Source: Eubacteriales bacterium (lineage in GTDB: Bacteria; Bacillota_A; Clostridia; Lachnospirales; Lachnospiraceae). From it: 46,265 bases of DNA. The translations under genes were made by a program, and so were the position numbers. The notes beneath the pieces are model-generated. The model was not told the DNA's origin, searched no databases, and was given only the letters and a program-made list of their open reading frames with translations. The stretch is from positions 1 to 46,265 of the forward strand of contig JAUNJL010000015.1 of assembly GCA_030533315.1 (NCBI GenBank), written 5' to 3'. Shown one piece after another: positions 25,992 through 33,911 of this stretch. The number at the start of each line of letters is the position of its first letter. Positions within the stretch are counted from its first letter, which is position 1.

Positions 25992-27011
25992 TTAGCTGCG
26001 GGGAGACCCGCAGCTTTCTCTGTTTGCAAGGTGGAAGGGAAGAACAATCTTCATGGGAAGGGTGTGGCCGCCGTTGATGCGGTCGATCAGCGTTTTTGCC
26101 GCCGTTTTTCCCATTTCTTCCACTGGGACGTGTATGGTGGTCAGCATGGGAGACAGATACTGCGCGGTGTCAATGTCGTCGATGCTGATTACGGAAATGT
26201 CCTTTGGGATTTTCAGACCAAAATCCTTGACCGCCCGCAAAGCCCCGATGGCGGTGATGTCGTTGCCGCAGAAGATGGCCGTGATCTTGGGCTGCTGCTG
26301 TAAAAGCTTTTGGGCGCCCTGGTAGCCTCCGCTGGAGGAAAAATTGACGGCTGCGACGTAGGCGCTGCCACAGGGAAGGCCGTGAGCCTCCAGGGAGTCG
26401 CGGTAGCCCCGGTACCGGTTTTCCTTCGAGATCTCGCCCACATAGCCGATATGCCTGTGGCCCAGCCCTATGAGGTGCTCCATGGCATAGACGCTGGCAT
26501 CGTATCCATCGCATAAAATCTGGTCATAGTTGGCGTCAATACCATTTAGCCCAGTGTAGGCCACGTAGTGAAAGTGCTGCTTCATGAATTTCAGCGTGGC
26601 CTTGTCGCATCTCCCCAGCATGACGACCCCGTTTACGTTGGTCTCCAGGATGAGACGGCAGTTTTCCGGCTTTGTAATGTCGATGGAGGTAAAAGAGGAT
26701 TTCAGGATATAGTTGTTCTTGTAAGCTTCCATTTCCACACTCTTGGCAAGGGAGGAGAAAAAGGGGTCGTTGGGGGCGTCTGGGGTTCTGGCAAAGAGGC
26801 AGGCCAGGGAGTGGGTGCTTTGCGGGACACCCTGCTGCCCCTTTTTTAAGCTTTGGGCGGCGGAATTGGGCGTGTAGCCTGTTCTCCGGACAATCTCCCA
26901 GATCCTGTCCCGCACCTCCTGGCTGGCTGCCTTGGTTCCCGTATGATTGAGCACCCGGGAAACCGTGGAGATGGAGACGCCTGCTTCTGCGGCAATTTCT
27001 TTTAAAGTCAT
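25992..27011 (-). CDS. LacI family transcriptional repressor
   Basis: A 339-residue LacI/GalR regulator. The HTH is TLKEIAAEAGVSISTVSRVLNH (2-23) and the hinge NSAAQSLKKGQ, followed by a periplasmic-binding-protein-like effector domain (DPFFSSLAKSVEMEAY, FCGNDITAIGALRAV, SVISIDDIDTAQYLSPMLTTIHVP). AAAGGAGGT precedes the ATG. It is divergent from the ABC importer operon, with a CG-centred palindrome between them that overlaps its own -35, so it probably represses itself and the operon until the imported substrate or a metabolite binds. Confidence 0.9.
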   Translation of the reverse strand: MTLKEIAAEAGVSISTVSRVLNHTGTKAASQEVRDRIWEIVRRTGYTPNSAAQSLKKGQQGVPQSTHSLACLFARTPDAPNDPFFSSLAKSVEMEAYKNNYILKSSFTSIDITKPENCRLILETNVNGVVMLGRCDKATLKFMKQHFHYVAYTGLNGIDANYDQILCDGYDASVYAMEHLIGLGHRHIGYVGEISKENRYRGYRDSLEAHGLPCGSAYVAAVNFSSSGGYQGAQKLLQQQPKITAIFCGNDITAIGALRAVKDFGLKIPKDISVISIDDIDTAQYLSPMLTTIHVPVEEMGKTAAKTLIDRINGGHTLPMKIVLPFHLANRESCGSPRS

Positions 27012-27079
27012 GGAAAAACCTCCTTTTGTGAATGTCTGCGAACCATAAATATAACAAAAAATGGAATGCCTTGTCTTAT

Positions 27080-27107
27080 ATTATAACACATTATCACGAA
27101 AAGGCAA
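27080..27107 (-). promoter_or_regulatory. Promoter of the LacI-family gene
   Basis: On the minus strand TTGCCT (27107-27102), a 16-base spacer and TATAAT (27085-27080). The -35 shares three bases with the CAAACGTTTG palindrome, so bound repressor would block it. Confidence 0.6.
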
Positions 27108-27114
27108 ACGTTTG
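27105..27114. promoter_or_regulatory. Putative LacI-family operator
   Basis: CAAACGTTTG is a perfect palindrome with the CG centre typical of LacI-family operators. It overlaps the lacI -35 and lies 14 bp upstream of the rightward -35. Related half-sites occur at 27171-27180 (CCAAACGGTA), just downstream of the rightward -10, and at 31688-31694 (ACGTTTG), before the dehydrogenase gene. Confidence 0.6.
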
Positions 27115-27127
27115 AGTAAAAACTATG

Positions 27128-27156
27128 TTGATTTTTGCTGTTTAAAATGCTAGTAT
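27128..27156 (+). promoter_or_regulatory. Promoter of the ABC importer operon
   Basis: TTGATT (27128-27133), a 17-base spacer and TAGTAT (27151-27156). An overlapping TATGAT at 27154 is an alternative -10. The leader continues to AAATGGAGG before the binding-protein gene. Confidence 0.5.
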
Positions 27157-27218
27157 GATTTTACAAAAAACCAAACGGTATCGTCAATATAGACAAAAGG
27201 AAATGGAGGTATTTTTTT

Positions 27219-28310
27219 ATGAAAAGAACAAAGGCAGCAGTCATGGGGATCGCAGCAGCGCTGTGCGTGGGGATGGCAGGACAAAGCGTGCTTGCGGCGG
27301 ACTATTCTCTGACAGCATCAGGAATCGGAGGCAGCCTGAACTGGCTTCCGGTGTACATTGCTCAGGAAGAGGGATGGTTTGAGGAGGAAGGCCTGGAGAT
27401 CGACGAGGTGCTGTTCACCAACGGACCTGTGCAGATGGAGTCTCTGTCCTCAGACGGATGGGATATCGGCTGTACGGGAGTGGGCGGCGTGTTTGCAGGG
27501 GTGCTGGGATATGACGCCCTGGTGCTGGGCTCCAGCAATACGGACGATGGCACCCAGTACGTGTTCGCAAGGAATGATTCGGATATCGTGGAGGCAGGAC
27601 AGGGAAACAACTCCATCAGCGATGAGATCTATGGCTCCGCCGAGACCTGGAAAGGAAAATCAGTTCTCTGCAACACGGGAAGCGTGACACAGTACGTGCT
27701 GATCAAAATGCTGGAGGGCTTTGGGCTGACCCAGGACGATGTGCAGTTCATCGCCATGGACCCGGCAACCGCCTACAGTGCATTCCTGGCAGGAGAGGGA
27801 GACGCCTGTGTTCTGACGGGAGCAGGCGGAACGTTTAAGATGCTGGAGAAATCTGATGAATATACGGCTGTTGCCAGCGGCCCGCTGGTGGATTCAGGAC
27901 TGATGTGCAGCTTTGTTGCAAACAAGGACAGCTACGCAGATCCGGAAAAGTATGAGGCCATGAAGGTATTTATGAAGGTTTACTTCAAGGCTCTGGATTG
28001 GATGAAGGAAAATCCCGACGCCGTTGTGCAGTATTGTGTGGATTATAACGACGAAAACGGAAGCTCCATGGAGCCGGAAACAGCAGAGAAGTACGTGAAG
28101 GCAGATACCTATTTCACGCTTCAGGAAGCCGTGGACATGATGGAGAATCAGGCAGAGGGAACAGACAGAACCGAAATGGAAGATAAGCTGATGAACGTTC
28201 TTGATTTCTTTATCGCAGTTGGAAACTATACAGAAGGGGATGACGAAAGGTTTGAGGGTCATGTGGATCCTGCGCTGCTGAAGGAAGTTCTTGAGGAATC
28301 AGCAAACTAA
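27219..28310 (+). CDS. NMT1/SsuA-like ABC substrate-binding protein
   Basis: A 363-residue exported binding protein of the NMT1/THI5/SsuA-TauA class, which captures sulfonates, nitrate, pyrimidines or aromatic acids. The signal peptide is basic MKRTK followed by a hydrophobic stretch and SVLA-AD, a signal peptidase I site. There is no lipobox cysteine, unusual for a Gram-positive binding protein, which would normally be lipid-anchored. The mature start (LTASGIGGSLNWLPVYIAQEEGWFEEEGLEIDEV) and GWDIGCTGVGGVFAGVLG are typical of the family. It is the first gene of the LacI-flanked operon. The glycolysis-type genes downstream make a polyol, sugar acid or sulfonated sugar a possible ligand. Confidence 0.82.
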   Translation: MKRTKAAVMGIAAALCVGMAGQSVLAADYSLTASGIGGSLNWLPVYIAQEEGWFEEEGLEIDEVLFTNGPVQMESLSSDGWDIGCTGVGGVFAGVLGYDALVLGSSNTDDGTQYVFARNDSDIVEAGQGNNSISDEIYGSAETWKGKSVLCNTGSVTQYVLIKMLEGFGLTQDDVQFIAMDPATAYSAFLAGEGDACVLTGAGGTFKMLEKSDEYTAVASGPLVDSGLMCSFVANKDSYADPEKYEAMKVFMKVYFKALDWMKENPDAVVQYCVDYNDENGSSMEPETAEKYVKADTYFTLQEAVDMMENQAEGTDRTEMEDKLMNVLDFFIAVGNYTEGDDERFEGHVDPALLKEVLEESAN

Positions 28311-28332
28311 GACACAGAAGGAGACAGCTGAT

Positions 28333-29160
28333 ATGGATAATAAAAATCTGGAAGCTCAGCTGCAGTCCTGGCGCCAAAATCAGAAAAAGGAGAATTTCAA
28401 GTATGCCCTGCTCAGTGCAGCAGGCATACTTTCTCTTTTGGCGGTCTGGCAGCTGGCTGTGGCGACGGGGCTGGTAAATGAGAGGCTTCTGCCTGCTCCT
28501 ACCAGGATCCTGGAGACATTGATCTATAAGGCGGGAAACAAGGCGCCGGACGGAAACGTGCTTTGGGTGAATATTCTGGCATCCCTGAGGGTCGCACTTT
28601 CCGGTTTTTTGATCGCCATCGTGGTAGGAGTTCCTCTAGGGCTCTTTATGGGATGGTGGACGTATGCGGACCGGTTTATCAAGCCGATCTTTGAACTGGT
28701 TCGTCCCGTACCGCCCATCGCCTGGATCCCCCTGGTGGTGGTGTGGATGGGCGTAGGCCTGAAGGCAAAGGCCCTGATCATCTTTTTTACGGCCTTTGTC
28801 CCCTGCGTGATCAATTCCTATACGGGAATCAAGCTGACCAGCAAAACCCTGATCGACGTGTCCCGAACCTTTGGAGCCCCCAATTATGAAATTTTCTGGA
28901 AGGTGGGCGTGCCCTCGTCGCTGCCCATGGTATTTGCCGGGATACGGGTCGCTCTGGGAAATTCATGGTCTACGCTGGTGGCGGCGGAAATGCTGGCGGC
29001 AAGCGCAGGACTGGGATACATGATCCAGATTGGACGCACGGTGGCAAGGCCGGATATCGTGATCGTGGGAATGGTAGTGATCGGCGCCATAGGAGCGGTG
29101 CTCTCGGCTGTGTTGTCACGTGCTGAAAAATATTTCCTTCGTTGGAAGATAAATCGTTAG
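28333..29160 (+). CDS. SsuC-like ABC transporter permease 1
   Basis: A 275-residue permease of the SsuC/TauC class with about six helices. The cytoplasmic EAA-type loop that docks the ATPase reads DVSRTFGAPNYEIFWKVGVPSSLP. The segment FELVRPVPPIAWIPLVVVWMG is highly typical of this group. ATG 28333 has AAGGAGACAGCTG in front; a frame from 28291 would start inside the binding-protein gene. It pairs with permease 2 to form a heterodimeric channel, which agrees with two different ATPases following. Confidence 0.88.
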   Translation: MDNKNLEAQLQSWRQNQKKENFKYALLSAAGILSLLAVWQLAVATGLVNERLLPAPTRILETLIYKAGNKAPDGNVLWVNILASLRVALSGFLIAIVVGVPLGLFMGWWTYADRFIKPIFELVRPVPPIAWIPLVVVWMGVGLKAKALIIFFTAFVPCVINSYTGIKLTSKTLIDVSRTFGAPNYEIFWKVGVPSSLPMVFAGIRVALGNSWSTLVAAEMLAASAGLGYMIQIGRTVARPDIVIVGMVVIGAIGAVLSAVLSRAEKYFLRWKINR

Positions 29161-29286
29161 GAAAGTTTGGAAGTGGACTTCCAAATCTACCATTATTGAC
29201 GCGGCGAGTGCGTCAGGAAAGAGGAAAATTTGGAAGTGGACTTCCAAATCTACCATTATTGACGCAGCAAGTGCGTCAGGAAAGAG
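29161..29286 (+). repeat. Tandem 63-bp two-hairpin leader, copies A1 and A2
   Basis: Two 63-bp units, 29161-29223 and 29224-29286, differ at three positions. Each contains GGAAG-TGGA-CTTCC (hairpin 1), a linker ATCTACCATT, and TGACGC paired with GCGTCA across a seven-base loop (hairpin 2), then GGAAAGAG. The array starts directly after the permease 1 stop, and an extra GAAAGAGGAAAAG at its end provides the ribosome site of permease 2. The unit length is a multiple of three, so a frame crosses it, but I see no sign it is translated. Related single copies precede pglX and the cassette 2 nuclease gene. Confidence 0.85.
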
Positions 29287-29299
29287 GAAAGAGGAAAAG

Positions 29300-30085
29300 A
29301 TGGATCAGAAAAACAGTAGACAGAAAATGGTTCACAACCTTTTGTATTGGGGACTTCCCGTGCTGTCGGTGTGCATGATTGCGGTGGCATGGGTCGCCTT
29401 TTCCAAGGCGAACCCGGATCTGATGCCTGAGCCGGTGATGGTTTGGCAGAGATTTATAAAAACCTTTACAAAGCCCATTGCCAAGATCAATCTTCTGGGA
29501 CATGCCTGGGCAAGTCTTCGCAGGGTGCTCCTGGCGCTTTTGGTGGCATGGGCCTTTGGTATATCCTTCGGGATCCTGATCGGATGGAACAAGAAAGCCA
29601 GGGCGTTTTTTGGAAGTATTTTTGAGATTATCCGTCCCATACCGCCCATCGCCTGGATCCCCATTATCATCATGTGGTTTGGCATAGGGGAATTTCCCAA
29701 GATCCTTCTGGTGTTCATCGGAACCTTCGTGCCCCTGGTGATCAACACCTCGGCCGGGATCGAGATGGTGGACAACATTAACCTGCAGGTTGGAAGGATC
29801 TTTGGAGGAAACAACTGGCAGATCCTGAAGGAGATCGTGATCCCCACGGCGCTGCCTTCGATCTTCGCCGGGATCCGTACATCGGTGAGCTCAGGCTGGA
29901 CGACGGTTCTGGCGGCCGAGATGCTGGGGGCAAACGCCGGCCTTGGTTCTCTTGTGACAAAGGGATGGCAGGGGAGCGACCTGTCCCTCGTCATGGTAGC
30001 GGTGATCACCATTGCCATCATCGGTGCGCTTTTATCAACAATTCTGCAAAAACTGGAAAAGGTGGTATGCCCATGGAACAATTAA
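29300..30085 (+). CDS. SsuC-like ABC transporter permease 2
   Basis: A 261-residue permease, a paralogue of permease 1. It carries FEIIRPIPPIAWIPIIIMWFGIG and the coupling loop QVGRIFGGNNWQILKEIVIPTALP. Its ribosome site GAGGAAAAG lies at the end of the hairpin array, so its translation may depend on that structure, which could set the ratio of the two permeases. It overlaps the following ATPase gene by 19 bp. Confidence 0.88.
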   Translation: MDQKNSRQKMVHNLLYWGLPVLSVCMIAVAWVAFSKANPDLMPEPVMVWQRFIKTFTKPIAKINLLGHAWASLRRVLLALLVAWAFGISFGILIGWNKKARAFFGSIFEIIRPIPPIAWIPIIIMWFGIGEFPKILLVFIGTFVPLVINTSAGIEMVDNINLQVGRIFGGNNWQILKEIVIPTALPSIFAGIRTSVSSGWTTVLAAEMLGANAGLGSLVTKGWQGSDLSLVMVAVITIAIIGALLSTILQKLEKVVCPWNN

Positions 30086-30834
30086 GGAAAAGGATGGAGG
30101 TCCGAAATATCACAAAGACCTTCTTCAGCAGCAAGGGATATTTTACGGCGATAGAGGACATTTCCCTTGACGTCTATGATGGAGAATTTCTTGTGATCCT
30201 GGGGCCTGGACGCTGTGGGAAGACGGTTCTCCTGAACATCATGTCTGGACTGGAGGAGCAGACCGGCGGTTCCATCGTATACAATGGACAGGAATGGAAG
30301 GGGCTGAACCCGGAAATCGGCATGGTGTTTCAAAAATTGGCATTGATGCCTTTCAAGACCGTTATCGAGAATGTGGAGCTGGCGCTGAAATTCAGAGGGA
30401 TCGATAAGGAGGAGCGGAGGAAAACCGCAAGGTATTACATCGAGCTGGTGGGGCTGAAGGGGTTTGAGGATTACTATCCCAAGCAGCTGTCCGGAGGAAT
30501 GCAGCAGAGGGTGGGGATCGCGAGAGCTTATGCGGCCGATCCCAAGCTTCTCATCATGGACGAGCCCTTTGGCAAGCTGGACGCCCAGACAAGATATCAG
30601 ATGCAGGAGGACCTGCTGAAAATATGGGAAAAAGAAAAAAGAACCGTTATCTTCGTTACCAATAATATTGAGGAAGCCTGTTATCTTGGAGACCGCATCA
30701 TCCTGCTGAGCGACTGTCCCGCCAGGGTGAAGGAGGTTTATCCGATTCACATGCCCCGGCCCAGAGACATGGTAAGTCAGGAATTTCTGAAGCTGCGCAC
30801 CGTGATCTCTGACAACACGGATCTGTCAATTTAG
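30067..30834 (+). CDS. ABC ATPase 1, degenerate Walker A and H-loop
   Basis: A 255-residue SsuB/TauB-type ATPase. Walker A reads GPGRCGKT (46-53), where Arg49 replaces the conserved third glycine of GxxGxGK. The Q-loop (Gln89), signature LSGGM (141-145), and Walker B LLIMDE with catalytic Glu166 are intact. The switch histidine is Asn199 (VTNNIEEA instead of VTHDIEEA). So its own ATP-binding half is damaged while its signature half is good. ATG 30067 is inside the permease 2 gene; 30073 is a possible alternative. The partner ATPase follows after 16 bp and has the complementary defect. Confidence 0.85.
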   Translation: MPMEQLRKRMEVRNITKTFFSSKGYFTAIEDISLDVYDGEFLVILGPGRCGKTVLLNIMSGLEEQTGGSIVYNGQEWKGLNPEIGMVFQKLALMPFKTVIENVELALKFRGIDKEERRKTARYYIELVGLKGFEDYYPKQLSGGMQQRVGIARAYAADPKLLIMDEPFGKLDAQTRYQMQEDLLKIWEKEKRTVIFVTNNIEEACYLGDRIILLSDCPARVKEVYPIHMPRPRDMVSQEFLKLRTVISDNTDLSI

Positions 30835-30850
30835 GAAATGGGAGGTAGCT

Positions 30851-31606
30851 ATGCCAGTAGAAGATAATAGGCCGATCAAGGTCGAGGTGAAAAATCTGAC
30901 AAAACGTTTCGGGGATCTTTTGGTCCTCGACGATATGTCCTTTCACATCAGAAAGGGCGAGTTTGTATGTGTGGTTGGTCCTACAGGCTGTGGAAAGAGC
31001 ACGTTTCTCAACTGCCTTACCAGGATCCATATGCCCTCGTCGGGGGATCTGTACATAGACGGAGTTCCGGCGGACCCCAAGAAGCACAACATATCCTTTG
31101 TGTTTCAGGAGCCCAGCGCCCTTCCGTGGCTGACCGTGGAGGAGAATATCGCATACGGGCTGAAGATCAAAAGGATGGCGAAAAAGGAGATCCAGGAGAG
31201 GGTGGATCAGATCCTGAACCTGATGGGACTCCAGGAGTTTCGCAAGGCCTATCCCGGGGAGCTGTCCGTGTCTGCGGAGCAGCGGATCATCATTGGGCGG
31301 TCTTTTGCCATGAAGCCGGATCTTCTCCTGATGGACGAGCCTTACGGACAGATGGATGTGAAGATGCGCTTTTATCTGGAGGACGAGGTCATACGCCTGT
31401 GGAAGGAGCTGGGAAGCACCGTGATATTTATCACTCATAATATCGAGGAGGCTGTTTATCTGGCCGAGAAGGTCCTGATCCTGACCAACAAGCCCGCCAA
31501 GATCAAGGAGGAGGTAAGGATCGACCTGCCCCGGCCAAGGGATATTACGGATCCCAGATTTATTGAGTACCGCAACGATATTACGGATAAGATCAAATGG
31601 TGGTAG
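30851..31606 (+). CDS. ABC ATPase 2, degenerate signature motif
   Basis: A 251-residue SsuB/TauB-type ATPase. Walker A GPTGCGKST (43-51), Gln86, Walker B LLLMDE (Glu163) and switch His196 (ITHNIEEA) are canonical. The signature is LSVSA (138-142) instead of LSGGQ. In ABC dimers, each ATP site combines Walker A, Walker B and H-loop of one subunit with the signature of the other. Pairing this protein with ATPase 1 gives one fully canonical site and one site damaged on both faces. Such asymmetry is known from heterodimeric exporters but is unusual for importers. AGGTAGCT lies before the ATG. Confidence 0.85.
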   Translation: MPVEDNRPIKVEVKNLTKRFGDLLVLDDMSFHIRKGEFVCVVGPTGCGKSTFLNCLTRIHMPSSGDLYIDGVPADPKKHNISFVFQEPSALPWLTVEENIAYGLKIKRMAKKEIQERVDQILNLMGLQEFRKAYPGELSVSAEQRIIIGRSFAMKPDLLLMDEPYGQMDVKMRFYLEDEVIRLWKELGSTVIFITHNIEEAVYLAEKVLILTNKPAKIKEEVRIDLPRPRDITDPRFIEYRNDITDKIKWW

Positions 31607-31720
31607 GCGGCGCCTGCCCGGAGCTTTGGACTGTCACGGAAAGCGAACAGAAGGGACGGCGGGACGATCCGCCGGACGTGCAGGAGGACGTTTGCAAAAG
31701 GTAATACGGAGGAAAACAAA
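31607..31720 (+). promoter_or_regulatory. Gap between importer and catabolic genes
   Basis: 114 bp with a GGCGG/CCGCC hairpin (about 31660-31675) and an ACGTTTG half-operator (31688-31694) like the one in front of the operon, then GGAGG before the dehydrogenase ATG. It may be an mRNA processing point or a second LacI-controlled start. No clear promoter was found. Confidence 0.3.
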
Positions 31721-32737
31721 ATGAAGGTATTATGTATAGACAAGCCTGGAACATTAGAGATCAAGGAGCTGGAGAAGCCGGAGCTGAAGCCGGGCTCTGC
31801 CATCGTCAGGATCGAGATGTGCGGCATCTGCGGCTCCGATGTGACCGCATACAGAGGAGTGAACCCCACCATGAAGTATCCGGTCAATGGGCTGGGCCAT
31901 GAGGGCGTGGGAACGATCGTGGAGATCGGAGAAAACGAAAAAGGACTGAAGGTGGGGGACAGGGTGGCCCTGGAGCCCTACGTTCCCTGCAACACCTGTC
32001 ATATGTGCAAGGAAAAAAGGTTTAACAACTGTGCGGATATCCGGGTGTGCGGAGTACATAAGGACGGGATGATGGCGGAGTATTTTCTTCATCCCGTGCA
32101 GCAGCTGTACAAGCTGCCGGATTCTCTCAGCTTTACCCATGCGGCCCTCATAGAGCCCTTTACCATCGGACTTCACGCTGCCACCAGGGCGAGGGTGAAG
32201 GAGGGAGAGCACGTGGTGGTATTCGGGGCCGGGGTGATCGGCTTGATGGCGGCTTTTTCCTGTATCAGCTACGGGGCGACTCCCATCATCATGGATGTGA
32301 TCCCGGAGAGGCTGGAGTATGCCAGGGAGCTGGGGATTCCCCACACCTTCCTCTCCAAGGACGGAGGGGTGGAGGAGTACCTGAGGGAGATTACCCAGGG
32401 TAAGCTTCCGGAAGCCATGATCGACTGTACAGGAGCTCCCGTGATCCTGGAGCACATGCACGATTATGTCTGCCACGGGGGAAGGATCGCCCTGGTGGGG
32501 TGGCCGCACGGCCCGGTGTCCATCAATACGGTCCGGCTGATGCAGAAGGAGATCGACATCTGCCCGTCAAGAAATTCCAACGGAAAGTTCCCGGAGGCCA
32601 TTTCCTTGATACAGGCGGGAAAAATACCGGTGGATTCCCTGATAACCAAGGTGATCTCCCTGGAGGAGACAGAGGAGACGATCCAGGACATGATGAAGTC
32701 TCCGTCCAAGTATCTGAAGGTGATTGTAAAGATCTGA
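31721..32737 (+). CDS. Zinc-dependent MDR alcohol/polyol dehydrogenase
   Basis: A 338-residue medium-chain dehydrogenase (threonine/sorbitol dehydrogenase-like). The catalytic zinc region is CGICGSD (Cys37) and GHEGVG (His60, Glu61). The structural zinc is held by Cys90, Cys93, Cys96 and Cys104 (CNTCHMCKEKRFNNC). The nucleotide-binding motif VVVFGAGVIGLMAA and an acidic residue at the end of the next strand (IIMDVIP) indicate NAD rather than NADP. It would oxidise a secondary hydroxyl to a ketone or the reverse. It is the first enzyme gene after the importer and 16 bp before the aldolase. Confidence 0.87.
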   Translation: MKVLCIDKPGTLEIKELEKPELKPGSAIVRIEMCGICGSDVTAYRGVNPTMKYPVNGLGHEGVGTIVEIGENEKGLKVGDRVALEPYVPCNTCHMCKEKRFNNCADIRVCGVHKDGMMAEYFLHPVQQLYKLPDSLSFTHAALIEPFTIGLHAATRARVKEGEHVVVFGAGVIGLMAAFSCISYGATPIIMDVIPERLEYARELGIPHTFLSKDGGVEEYLREITQGKLPEAMIDCTGAPVILEHMHDYVCHGGRIALVGWPHGPVSINTVRLMQKEIDICPSRNSNGKFPEAISLIQAGKIPVDSLITKVISLEETEETIQDMMKSPSKYLKVIVKI

Positions 32738-32753
32738 GAAAAAGGAGATTGTT

Positions 32754-33911
32754 ATGGCACTTGTATCACTGAAACCGGTTCTTGACGCAGCCGCCCGATA
32801 TGGCTACGGGCAGGGTGCATTTAACGTCAATGCAGTCGCACAGGCAAAGGCGGCGATCGAGGTTCACGAGATGTTCCGCTCCCCCGTGATCCTGCAGGGG
32901 GCTGATCTGGCCAACGGGTTCATGGGAGGACGGACCGATTTTGCAAATGCCACCCTGGAGGACAAAAGGGTGGGAGCCAGGCGGATCGCGGACGCCGTAA
33001 GAAAGTACGGGGAACATGCGGCGGTGCCCGTGGTTCTCCATCTGGATCACGGGCGGGATTTTGACTCCTGCAAGGCGGCCATCGATGGGGGATATACCTC
33101 CGTCATGATCGATGGCTCCTCTCTTCCCTTTGATGAAAATGTACAGCTGACGCGGGAGGTGGTCCGATACGCCCATGACAGAGGCGTCAGCGTGGAAGGG
33201 GAGCTGGGGGTTCTCGCCGGTGTGGAGGATCATGTGTTTGCCGAAAATTCCACCTACACCAACCCGATGAAGGCCATCGAGTTTTTCAAGAAAACGGGGG
33301 TGGATGCGCTGGCGATCTCCTACGGGACCATGCACGGGGCGTCCAAAGGGAAAAACGTGAAGCTGCGCTGTCAGATCCCCCTGGCGATCCGGGAATGTAT
33401 GAACCACGAGGGGATCAGCGGCGGTCTGGTGTCCCATGGATCCTCCACGGTGCCGGCCTACATCGTGGATGAGATCAACGCCCTGGGCGGAGAGTTGACA
33501 AATACGCACGGCATCGACATCTGCCAGCTTCAGAAGGCCGTTGCCTGCGGGATCAATAAGATCAACGTGGATACGGATATCCGCCTTGCGGTTACCAGGA
33601 ACATGAAAGAACTGTTCCGGGACAGGGAGGATCTGCGCAGCAGCCAGTCCGTCAGGGACGTGTACAGACTGCTGGAGGAAAACAAGGACAAGTTTGACCC
33701 CAGAGTATTTCTGCCTCCCCTTATGGAGACCGTGATGTACGGGACCATTCCCGACGAGGACGTGGCAGCCGTGATGGACTGCATGGAAAGAGGGGTAAAA
33801 GAGGTGGTAGGCACCTTGATCGTTCAGTTTGGCTCTTACGGAAAGGCGCCTCTCGTAGCATGTCGGACCTTGGATGAGATGAGGGAGTTTTATAAAGCAA
33901 ATGAAAGGTAA
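32754..33911 (+). CDS. Class II ketose-bisphosphate aldolase-like protein
   Basis: A 385-residue member of the class II (zinc) fructose-bisphosphate/tagatose-bisphosphate aldolase family. It shows YGQGAFNVNAVAQAKA, the catalytic Asp98 and zinc ligand His99 (LHLDHGRDFD), SVEGELGVLAGVEDH, further zinc-ligand segments (YGTMHG, LVSHGSS) and the phosphate-binding NKINVDTDIRLA. It is longer than the usual 285-360 residues. It should split a phosphorylated ketose into DHAP and an aldehyde. The context, with its own kinase and TIM-like enzyme, suggests a substrate other than fructose-1,6-bisphosphate. It overlaps the kinase gene by 11 bp. Confidence 0.87.
   Translation: MALVSLKPVLDAAARYGYGQGAFNVNAVAQAKAAIEVHEMFRSPVILQGADLANGFMGGRTDFANATLEDKRVGARRIADAVRKYGEHAAVPVVLHLDHGRDFDSCKAAIDGGYTSVMIDGSSLPFDENVQLTREVVRYAHDRGVSVEGELGVLAGVEDHVFAENSTYTNPMKAIEFFKKTGVDALAISYGTMHGASKGKNVKLRCQIPLAIRECMNHEGISGGLVSHGSSTVPAYIVDEINALGGELTNTHGIDICQLQKAVACGINKINVDTDIRLAVTRNMKELFRDREDLRSSQSVRDVYRLLEENKDKFDPRVFLPPLMETVMYGTIPDEDVAAVMDCMERGVKEVVGTLIVQFGSYGKAPLVACRTLDEMREFYKANER

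Noticed and set aside
29161..29286. CRISPR array
   Set aside because: Two adjacent units with no spacer between them and internal hairpins; it is a tandem duplication.
29142..29378. Plus-strand frame encoding a repeated peptide across the 63-bp tandem
   Set aside because: It results from a unit length divisible by three; it overlaps both permease genes and has no own ribosome site.
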